From the NCBI GenBank assembly GCA_940671915.1, contig CALNVZ010003426.1, forward strand, positions 47,509,954 to 47,573,953: DNA of 64,000 nt. The letters run 5' to 3'. Source of the DNA: Paracentrotus lividus (lineage: Eukaryota; Echinodermata; Echinoidea; Camarodonta; Echinidae). The notes under the pieces are model-generated. The model searched no databases. It was given only the letters and a program-made list of their open reading frames with translations, and had not been told where the DNA came from. The position numbers and the translations under genes are program-made. Of this stretch, positions 44,450 through 54,788 are shown piece after piece (within the stretch, counting starts at the first letter, position 1; every line of letters starts with the position of its first letter).

Positions 44450-45268
44450 CAGAGGCGGCGGAACCAGGGGGGCAGGGGGGGGCACTGTGACCCCCCACTT
44501 TTTCATCCACCCTCAAAGTGCCCCTTTTCATGACTAAAAAGTGCCCCTTTTCTTAGCTAATAACAAATCATTTTATACTAAAAAGGGGCACTCTATTACT
44601 AAAAAGGGGCACTTTTAATACAAAAAAGTGCCCCTTGTTACTCCATATGTCTTTTAAAACCAAAATTTTCGGCTCGCGCTTCGCGCTCGCGGATACTAAA
44701 TAGGGTGTTTAGTGCACAATAAACTCAAATTTTAAGCTCATAATTTTCAACATGTGCTTCGCACTCGCGGATACTTAATAGGGTCTATAATGCACAATAA
44801 CCTCCATTTTTAAGCTCATAATTTTCAATTCGAGCTTCGCGATCGCGGATATTTAATAGGGTATAATGATGCACAATTAACTCCAATTTTGAGCCCAAAA
44901 TTTTCGGCTCGCGCTTCGCGCTCGCGGATACTAAATGAGTTATATAATGCACAATTAACTCAAAATTTTCAGATGAAAAATATCAGCTCGCGCTTCGCCC
45001 TTGCGGATACTAAATAGGGTCTATAGAATTAACAGTTATCTGGAAATTTTCGGCTCGCGCTTCGCGCTCGCATTCTTTTAGTTTATCATTAATAAAATAC
45101 AAATCCATTAAAATTTGATGCCCAAATTTAAAGGCAAATTTTCTGCACACCCCTACTTTTTTAAATACTTTTCTCTTTGAGCCTTTGGTCTCAGGTGCCC
45201 CCCATTTTAGAAAAAGTGCCCCTTTTCCGTCGTGACCTCCCACTTTCAAATTCGTTCCGCCGCCTCTG
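44450..45268. mobile_element. Non-autonomous hAT-type transposon carrying a minisatellite
   Basis: An 819 bp element with perfect 15 bp terminal inverted repeats: CAGAGGCGGCGGAAC at 44450 and GTTCCGCCGCCTCTG ending at 45268. A perfect 8 bp target duplication GACTATGA lies on both sides (44442-44449, 45269-45276). An 8 bp duplication and ends opening CAG are hAT hallmarks. Inside are repeats of AAGTGCCCCTTTT, then a six-unit minisatellite (44671-45070). No transposase frame is present. Confidence 0.85.
44671..45070 (+). repeat. Six-unit minisatellite, unit about 75-80 bp
   Basis: Each unit has the near-palindromic core GGCTCGCGCTTCGCGCTCGC, then GGATACTAAATAGGGT and a 'tgcacaat.aactc' spacer. 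Units start near 44671, 44749, 44828, 44906, 44984 and 45051. Several units have decayed cores. The array lies entirely inside the hAT-type element. Confidence 0.8.
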
Positions 45269-45618
45269 GACTATGATGAGGGCAATCAAAAAGCAATCAT
45301 TTCCAGTGGATCATTTTCCTTAGATTTTTCTTCCGAAATAGAATGAAGATAATTTTTAACGTCACAATAGTTTATCACCTTACCTACCTCTGATTATATT
45401 ATTTTATTCAAGAAGGTCCAGATACGGATGTCAAATTTTCATTGTTATGTTGCATTTTGCTGCATTATTATTTTCTTACGCGGAAAATTGGAATGAAATT
45501 CGTAGGGTAAGACACATTTTGTTTTCTAACATTACGCATGTTAATAAAAACAAGTAAAACCAAATATGTGTCCAATAATGTTTTATTTTCAGACACCTCT
45601 TTTGCCTGCTTCTTTTTT

Positions 45619-46806
45619 TCATTCATTCATTCATTCAAAATGGTATTTATTAAAAACAATCATGCATCGCAACATAAATGTTGAATTGTACACAATGAAC
45701 ATCGATAATAAAATACAGGTAATCATTTTACAGGGGTACAAATAGAACACAATAATAAATATAACAGACCACATTTATAAATAAACTGTAAATCTTAAAG
45801 GCAGAATAATGATATTAATAATTATAGTGTAATTACCATTATTCTTACATTGTATAAAATAAAAGTCTTGGAAATTGCAATGTTATTACAAATTCTACTG
45901 ATCAATAAATATTGTTGCAAAATATGTATAATTCATGTTAATATAATTATGGAGAAAGTTATTCGAAAGAAAAGACCATGAGATTGTTTAAACAAAATTT
46001 TTCTCATCTAATTAATAATGTATCAATTATTATTATTTAAGGCGCTAAATAAGTCGTGGGTATATTTATCATTCTTATTATTGAAAATAAATTGGAAACT
46101 GGCAATATTTTCAGCAGTGGAGTATGGCATATTTATAACAAAAAGTACCGACCAATAAGGAGTAAAGGAAGGGGGAAAAAAGAAATGCTGGGAATATTTC
46201 AGCTGGGCAATTAATATCGTTACCTATTATATGAATTTCATTGTAATACAGTCATGAGAAAGAGATTCGGACAGAAGAGATAAGGTAGAGAGCTGGAGAG
46301 GAGAAGCGCAAAGGAAATATTGACAAAGAAGATAGTAAGATGGAAAAATGAATGAGATGAGGAAGGGGAAGGAAGAAAAGAAATCGTGGGGAAGGAGAAC
46401 GGAAGAAGCAATTTCAAGCAAAAGTTATACAATTATAAGACACAAATTACATTACTTACTCTGATTAAGTGTACGGACCAAGTAGGGAAGTGCGCTATTT
46501 TGCATTCGGTTTGTTTTGCAGCGCAATTCAGGGATCTTTGGTCTATTTCTTAGCAATCTGGTATTGTTAGCAGGAGGGAAGAATTGTTGGAATTGGTCCG
46601 TGCACTTTAGAGTCTTTTGAAAAAAAGTTAAACTCAAATCTTGTCTCCTGTCAGAGAGAGATGCTATCTTCAAAGCCATTAGAACATCTTCATATGTTGT
46701 GTATCTGTTTCCAACTATCACTCTCAATGCTCTCTTCTGGACTCTTTCTTTTGTGATATTCTTGCAAAACAAAATTAGCAGTTTCTGTAGACCCGTTTTA
46801 CACATC
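45619..46806 (-). mobile_element. 5'-truncated CR1/L2-like LINE
   Basis: The minus-strand frame 46805-46452 reads KERVQKRALRVIVGNRYTTY, EDVLMALKIASLSDRRQDLS and LTFFQKTLKC, then RNRPKIPELRCKTNRMQNS and ALPYLVRTLNQ. This is the C-terminal region after the RT core of CR1/L2/Jockey-type LINEs ('LERVQKRA.. ...L..RR..L...F.K'). The 3' UTR runs down to (TGAA)n at about 45641-45619, the microsatellite tail usual in this group. The RT catalytic core is absent. No target duplication was found. Confidence 0.75.
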
Positions 46807-49800
46807 TTTTACAAGTATTCGTACAGAATAAAGGCATAACCAAGGGGTTAATGACAACCCCCTGGCATAACATTCGCAAGGAAAGTTTGCCACGAGTACA
46901 CAAAATTATTATAGAAATGAACAATACTTTTGGGCTGGCCATGCACCACACAACTATTCCAGCCAAGCGGTCAGTAAAATACGTAAACAAACACATCACC
47001 CGAAACCCAAGCATTGACATGTTTAGCATACAATAGCATTGAGTTTGCGCAGTCAAAACAGGTATGATGACGAGTGACAAGCCCACATCGTCTCAGCCAA
47101 TCAGAACCGGAGAATGTGACTACGCCCATTCATAGTCAACAACAGAGGCTTTAAAGTTGCTATCCGGGGTTTCGTGTTAATGTTTTGGGAATTGGTTACT
47201 AACTTATTTGAGCTGAGTAATGCTTTCTTGATCAGTCTGGACTCATCAATGATTCTTAGCCTCAATGAACCTTTGTTGGTACACTCAAGTATTTATTTTC
47301 CATATTGGAACTCTAAAATCAAATGATTTGATTATTGTGGCAGCCAACAGAATCATAGATAATCTTGCAAAAAAAATTATGGGTGTATCGATTGAGTTGC
47401 ATCTTCTAAGCTAACAATTAATTCAAATCAAGTTAGTAAGGGAGTATATTCTATTTTAAATGTATATCACAATTATTGCAGAACATAGGCCTATTATAGT
47501 TGTTGCTGGAACATTTTAGAAAAATAGGTCTTCGCAGACTTATAAATTATGTCGTATTATATTAATTCTATTATATAATGAATATATAATATATCCCAAA
47601 TACATGTGTATTTAACCAAAGTGACCAGTAAACCTACATTACAAGAGGTATAGTTACTCGATAATTATGCATAGCGACTATCACTTTAAATAATTTTACA
47701 AGGTGACTTTCAGACACCAGCTGATTGTGAAGTCGTCAGAGCAAGTGCGTCATAAGTTAGACTGACTCCCAGTTGTTTAAAAATATTCTCTATGTTTAAA
47801 ATCTTATTCACTTAATTTTGATAATATTTCATAATTTATGTAGTTAATATTTATGTATTTATATTAACAAAAATTGAAACTAAAAATGATGTAGTAAGAA
47901 ACAGTAAGAAAGGTGATGCACAAATGAAAGAAAACGGCCAATAATAGCCTAAATGCAATACAGTATCGCTCGATTGGGATCGCCTAGCTTTGAAAAACAG
48001 TGATCCACAGAATTGAATTTTAGTGCAGATCAGAACAAGGAACTGAGTTTCGGACTATAAATCACTTGTGATAAATGTATCACAGATTTTCATTTCCATT
48101 AGGTTTGACTGTGAGTATATTCTAGATATCAGTTAAACTTTGAATCTTATTGTTAAGCTTTTACATGAAATTTCGATGATATTATTCTTGTTTTTGTGAA
48201 GTGCAAAGTCGAAGACCCGAATTCCGAAATTGCATCATTCCTGTGTGACGGTCAGTGTGTGTGTGTGATGAGTGAACGAATGATCGCAATTTTTGGTTGA
48301 TCTGCCCCAGCGGCTCGGGCCCGCTGAGCCCAGGCTGGAGCTGTAAAACAAAAACTCTCAATTCCTGATATTACTCCTAGTACTAGTCAAGAATCATTGC
48401 TGAAAATTTGTAGAATCAACAAAAACCCATGAATGTTGACGATGACGACTGCGAACCCTTATTTAAAATTTTACATGATTTAAATTTATTTTTGACAACA
48501 TTTTGAGGCTTGCAAATTGAATTGCTAAAAAAAGTAAAATCTGTCTAAAAAAAAGTGTCTTAATTAATCTCCATATGTTTCAGCTCATTTGTGCATATAA
48601 GTTAAGATTGAAATCTGATATAACTTTAATTTGATTTACGTTTGTGTATGTCTGTTTGCAAGCCTTCAAAAATATATGATTAAAAAATTACCTTTTACAA
48701 AATACAGCATGATTGGCTGTCTGGTATACTCTTTTAATGAAGTAGGCCTACTACACATTGAGATATTTGTACCTTTGAATTGTAAAGTCATAAAGTCAGG
48801 AGTGAAATGAATCAGAAAATATGTAGGTCTAGAGAGAATGCTTTAATGCAGAGAGAGAGCAGAGAAAGAGAGAGAGAGAGAAGGAGGGGGGGGGGTGTGG
48901 TCAGTTGTCAAATGTCATACTTGGTGGGTATCCTCCAGAAGACGCCGTAGAGGTGTTTAAATGACCCACTTTGCATTGAACTACATGATGTACAATGTAT
49001 GGACGGATATACAATGTGAGGAGAAACGTCCCACGTGGTTTGGAGGAAGGATTCTGAAGTAGCAGGAGTGATTGCTCTGTTTCTACATGTAAATGTCATG
49101 GGGTCACACTCAAACAGCCAGTGGGCATTTAGTTTATTTTTAATCATATCTGACAGTTGAAGATTATGCGTCCCTGAGGACTTTTGTTTGTGATAGAACT
49201 GTCTGCCATGCATGTATGTATGAATATGATTCCTGTTATCATTCATACAGCTGAATTGGTTATTTAGCTGCATAATCTGACAAAGATATCTCTTTCCCCT
49301 TTTCAATTTGTTGTTTGTCAATCTTTGATTGATCTATTTTCTGTTCCAGGATCTTATCATTAATTTCTTAAATTTGTGGATCCATTATTCTTTTCCAAAA
49401 TTTCATGTCATCAAAGGAAACGAGATATTTACTGAAATTATTGTTGTCAACTCATTTAGTATTGAATCAAGCATTGTAGAATACACTTTTTTTTTGCACA
49501 TCATAAAATTTTGCTTACTGGATATTTTTCCCGACATTGTAGTGATGTTGGGGAAAAACCAAAATGAAATTGTGTTTGCTAAAATTAATTCATCCATTTC
49601 ATTAAACAGGAACTGCGCAGTTTATGTCCAAGATCTGTGGACTAATGTATGCTGGTACAATCAAATGTACAGTGATTGATGTAAATTTATTCCTGAGAAA
49701 CTGACTTTATAGAGCATATCATATCATATGCACATTGAAAAAGTCCTTTTTCTACATCATTGTTGACATGCAAAATGTTATGTCACATATCAAGCTCGAT

Positions 49801-52059
49801 TCTATACCCGGTAATTTTTTCTAATTAAAAAAAATAAATAAAAAAAATAAAATAAAAAAGAAATAAATGCAGTTTATGAATCCTGTGTCAAAACATGAAA
49901 AAATAAAAATTTTAAGTAGGCATGTATGTATTTCCCCAAATATAAAGTTTACCTACCCTTAGACAATGACTTTTATGTTCTTGTACATGTGCATGAGCGG
50001 TGTACATAATACAGCCTATATTGTGTGCTAGCTTTAGTTTGAATATTGACTGGCAAACAGGAAATTGTATTTGAAGGCCAGAAGACCCATTGGGCCTAAT
50101 TTAATATCTTCTTTTTAGTTTATTGAGCCGATTTATCAACATTGAGAGATTCCTCATTTACATTATTTACTTTGTATGTAGATCAATTGTCATGTGTGCA
50201 TGAACACTGCACTTACATTGTAGTTGTAAATTGTTTGTGTAGATGCAAAACAATTTGCAGATTTACCCACTGAAAGAATAAAAAAAAAAAAAATAAAAAT
50301 AAAAATAAGGATAATGAAAATAAAAAAAATAACAGTATGCCTGTAAGTAAGGCTTCTGTCTTGCTAGAGTCAGTGAGGTATGAAGGCAGTTTATAACACT
50401 GCTTTTGGTCCAGAAGGCAAATATTGATTAAAGAGGTAATTATACACTTCAGGGAAATAGAGCCCAGCTGTGATGAAAGATTGAGAAGATTAAAGAGAGA
50501 GATAGAAAGATTATTATTTTTTATTGGGGGGGGGGTGGGGGGGAAGCATCAAACCATATAAGAGCATAGCTAGAAAAAAAAATCAAAGAGAGGGTTGAAA
50601 CAAGAGACAGAGAGACATCAAGGGGGAATTGAACGATAAAGGCAGAATATTTACTGTATGTAGAGGCCTAACAAAAAATTTATTAGGATAGGCCTACTCA
50701 AAAAAGAGGATTATAGACAGACACAAAGAGAGGGTGGCTGAGATGTTATGTTGACATTATAGGAGCACACTATTCATGTAGTTTGTAGGTTCGGTTCAGG
50801 ACGGCCAAGAAGACGCTCATTGTGAAGGTCACCTGAATGTCATTACAATGTAGCTGATCTGTACGTTTGAAGATTGTAAAATGCAGAATACTGAATGTGC
50901 GACTATAGACATTCAGGATTAGTGTACATGTACATTGTACATGTATGACTGCATGGTATTACAAATTAAGGCATTAAAGATACGGCCTACATGTATATAT
51001 ATTAATTTGAAGAAAAAACAATTGTATTTCAAAGAGCCGAATTCATTTGCCCCAATTGCTTGATAGGCCTACATGTATGTACATTTGTGCACTTAATGAA
51101 GTATCAAGCTGTATTGTGGCGTGCAAAAATTGAAGGCAGTAAACAAAATTGTTTGATTATAGCGACCTACAGGATTTAATGAGTAGAAGGCTACAAATTC
51201 AGTCCAGTCCAAACTGGATTCTGAATAGTCTTTCCTGTCATACACATTCCAGAATGTGACCAAGTCCGAAGAGAAGCACTGTCAATAGTAGATCGAGGCA
51301 AGCACGATTCCTCTCCTGCCTGCCAAGAACTACATGTAGGCTTCCTGTTGACTATCTCTTGGAAAGTGTCAAAGAGTAAAGTCCTACTTGTATTACTCCA
51401 TCTGTATTATATTCTGAATTCTTTACAACAAAATGTGGTGTACATGTCAGGATTTTAACCATTTTCATTTTCTGTTTGATAATCCTCGTGATTATAAAGG
51501 GGAATTCCAACTAATGAATAGTATTAACTACATGTACATGTATGTATTATAAATCATAATACATGTACATGTACCTATTCCTTCATCAAGAACCATAAAA
51601 AAAAGACCACTTTGTAGAATTGGCAACTCACAAGTGTGTCATGAAATTAAAACTTTAATATTGAGAACTTTGTTATCCTCTGATGGATTTTCGTCATTTA
51701 AGAATCAAATTGCATTTACATGTACATGCATCTTTGTATATATATATCAAATGAAATTAAATCTGCAAAACTTTCTGGGCCTAAAAAAACTGTACCCTAA
51801 TCAATGTCATTCTAGCTCTCAGTAGACAATTTACATGTATGTAAACACTTTGAGCAAGTTACAAGTACATGTACACTATCATATTATCTTGATGATAAAT
51901 TGTGATGTACTTCAGATATCATGAAGCCACTTAAAAATTACTGATGCTCTTGATCTGGTTTGACCTTCATTGCCTATCATGTCAACAAGTAAAGGACAAT
52001 GTTCATACTGGTCACATATGATTACGTACTATTTTGCACTTGCATCTTATCAATTCTAT
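46807..52059. other. Gene-free stretch
   Basis: No exon I can defend. It contains a purine/G-run at 48836-48898, G-runs at 50525-50545, and ACATGTAC-rich sequence at 51527-51580. A 137-codon minus-strand frame (49321-48908) has no recognisable domain. CCAAT-like words at 47095 could mark a promoter, but nothing else supports it. Confidence 0.45.
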
Positions 52060-52063
52060 TAAC

Positions 52064-53422
52064 GGGCAAGTCCAAGATAATGTCCCCTTCAAAGACAAAA
52101 TTTCATCTTTGTCTTATGAAGGAGTTTTTGGTAGAATATGAAAGCCTAAATGTCAAACCTCAGAATTTCATTAAGAAAAATTTGTTAATATGCAAATTTA
52201 TGCAAATTTGGGGCATCTAATTTGCATAATTCGTAAACAGAGCGTTACGTATGGGACATTCATAAAAATTCATAGAAAATCAAAACAAAATTAGTGAGAT
52301 TCAATCATGGGTGGGACATGGACCCCTTATCATTCAAAAAAAATTTATAAAAAAAAATTGGTGAAATCTAATTAAATATGCAAATTAGCTCGTGTCCAAG
52401 CATGAAATGTCCCATACGTAACAAATTGAGGACATTTTGTTAAGTTATTTCCCAGAGTACAACACTTGAATTGTTGCAACTCTGGGAAGTTCTAATTTAT
52501 TTAGTGGGACAGTATAATACCATTTTAAGTTTTGAAAATTTAATTAACTTTTTAATTTATAGTTAATTAAAATATTGTTACGTATGGGAAAATGTGTTAC
52601 GTATGGGACATTTGTACACAATGTCAATTGGGAAGTTTGTGTACAAAGTGAATGTAGAAAAAAAAAATTAGAGTGCTCAAAAAAGTGACTTATTCACATT
52701 TTCTGGAGTTTATAAAGTTTGCTTTGCCATGATACTTGATCCATGAAAAACATTAAACCAAAAAATTTGGCAATAATGGAGAAATATGAAAAAATAAAAA
52801 ACAATAGAATACATAAGAAATTCACAAAACAATGAAAAACATCAGAATGAATAGTGGGAATTGTCAATTTCTTTTAAAATCCTATTGAATATGTTTTAAT
52901 ACAACATTTTAAAAGAAAAAAAATCTTTTGCTATTTCCATATTTGAAGAAAAAATTGATTTTAGAAATATGGATCAAATTGTGTGCATTCTCTATGGGGA
53001 CAAATTGTCCCATACGTAACTGTCCCATACGTAACACGTCCTCTCCGACTTTAACAAAGGCTTACAAAAAAAGTGACAATCATTATGACTCCAAACTTTA
53101 CAGAAGTAAACTAGAGGGTTGGACCTTTCATCACACCAAACTTCAATACATCAGTGGAAATACTTTCAGAAAGTTTTGGAGTTGAAAATTTTTCTTAAAA
53201 AACTTGAATTCCTCTGGTCCCATACGTAACGCACTACATTTCATGCTATTGTATCAAAGGTCAAAGGTCATATGTCGTCATCTCCCATCAGTGTATTACT
53301 CTCTTGGATACCTACCATGAGGATGAGAAAAAATAGTACCCTTAACCTCCAAAAGATTTTACAGAGGGTAAAAGGCTCTGAAATGTCCCATACGTAACAT
53401 GCGGATTACCTTGGACTTGCCC
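52064..53422. mobile_element. Unclassified 1.36 kb element with eight copies of a TACGTA-centred 14-mer
   Basis: Terminal inverted repeats GGGCAAGTCCAAG (52064) and CTTGGACTTGCCC (ending 53422) are flanked on both sides by TAAC (52060-52063, 53423-53426), a likely 4 bp target duplication. Inside, GTTACGTATGGGAC or its complement occurs at 52244, 52409 (complement), 52577 (one mismatch), 52596, 53007 (c), 53022 (c), 53217 (c) and 53385 (c). There is no transposase frame. The family is unknown to me. Confidence 0.75.
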
Positions 53423-53704
53423 TAACAATAAATATACACTGTGCTACCAAGAACATACAAATGTAATGATTGCCTGTTTCAATGATCAAGATGATATGAA
53501 TTCTATCCTACTTTTTACTGCCTCAAACTCTTTTTTTTTTTCTTCAAGGGTCTGCAGTTGAAGCCTAAAACATGATTGAGTAAATGCGTCATACGTACTG
53601 ATCTTCCATAAACCTGTTGTACCGTTTTACTTGTATGCCTACTTGTACTAAGAGCAGGGAGCAACCTCACAAATGACCTTTGCAGATTCTCTTTTTGTTT
53701 CTTA

Positions 53705-53728
<24 letters not shown>
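53705..53728 (+). repeat. Poly(C) run of 24
   Basis: Pure C24, then GAAAAAAAG. It is one of several homopolymer junctions in the window. Confidence 0.9.
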
Positions 53729-53736
<8 letters not shown>

Positions 53737-54026
53737 GAAAAAGAACTGCCTTGGATTCGTATTTACTAGGGAAAAAGAAAGAAGCTTTATCATTTTAGAA
53801 AGGTCAAAGATTGCTCAAGAAAACTCATACATTTGTGTACATGTAAATGAAAAGTTCATATGAAAATTATCCACGAATACACTAAGTTTGTGCTTGCTAA
53901 GAGAAATTTAACTCTTTTGTTCCATGATATCATAAAATCATGAATCCAAACATATTTGTACATGTGTATGAATTAATCAAATTTGATTATTGATATACTT
54001 TTCAATTTTCCCTTTCATGTCCACAG

Positions 54027-54200
54027 ATTCTTTTGCCCAATAAGGACGACGTCTGGCCTCCAATGGCCCCGAGATTTGACGAGCCACGCCCCCAAACCAG
54101 GCAACCAATCACAGACTTTGATATGCGTGACGCCCACAGGCAGTCGCAGCAACAAGAACAGTCGTTTAATAATTACACGAACAATCACGAACAGCAATAA
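54027..54200 (+). CDS. Orphan candidate terminal exon (57 codons, unknown product)
   Basis: After a good acceptor (tcatgtccacag), the phase 0 frame begins ILLPNKDDVWPPMAPRFDEP, is proline-rich, and ends in a Q/N-rich tail (RQSQQQEQSFNNYTNNHEQQ) at TAA 54198-54200. The GC content is clearly exon-like (about 50% against about 30% around it). I do not recognise the protein and found no partner exon upstream. Alternatively it is a 5' UTR exon of the UCP gene: a possible donor, GC|GTGAGG, follows at 54210. Confidence 0.35.
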   Translation: MLLPNKDDVWPPMAPRFDEPRPQTRQPITDFDMRDAHRQSQQQEQSFNNYTNNHEQQ

Positions 54201-54788
54201 CCCAATGAGTGCGTGAGGAGATTGAAAAATATATTGTATTATTTGTATACCTCGACGGGACTCGAGATTTATTTATTTCAACCGTGTGTGATCTTCATGT
54301 CTTTTTATACTGTGAGTATATTTAATTCATTGGTAGTATAATATAAAAGCATGTATAATCAAATCAGTTATGTTGGTGCAGAGGAAATGATATTTACTAC
54401 ACAATTTTATCATTTATACATACATTTATGTATGTACATTGGAAGAAAATGAAGAAAATTGATTTTAACTTTGTTGATTTTCATTTCTTTGTTGATATTT
54501 TGCAAATTTTTATATTTTTTTTCAGAGTGGAAAAATTAAACTTTTACTAAAGACAATAGAATTGTACTTACACAAATGTATGTGAAAAGTCATCAACACC
54601 TAAAATTAAGGTATATAGAGTAATTACAGCTTTCTGCAAGTTAGGAGTTATAAAACATACAAAAACCCATTCAAAATATATATTGGAATTTCATAATCCC
54701 ATAATAGTTTTAATAGTATCCTTTCCATTCCTTTCCAAGTATTTCTAACCCATATTTATGCTCCTTTTTTTTCCTTCTCTATTTTCAG

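Noticed and set aside
47090-47330. Possible promoter with CCAAT-like words
   Set aside because: Only a short motif match, with no following exon or donor that I can defend.
48908-49321. 137-codon minus-strand frame
   Set aside because: No recognisable domain, no clear splice or promoter signals, and AT-rich codon use. Could be a lineage-specific gene but cannot be supported.
49329-49679. 116-codon plus-strand frame
   Set aside because: AT-rich, F/I/N-rich, no homology recognised, no promoter or donor.
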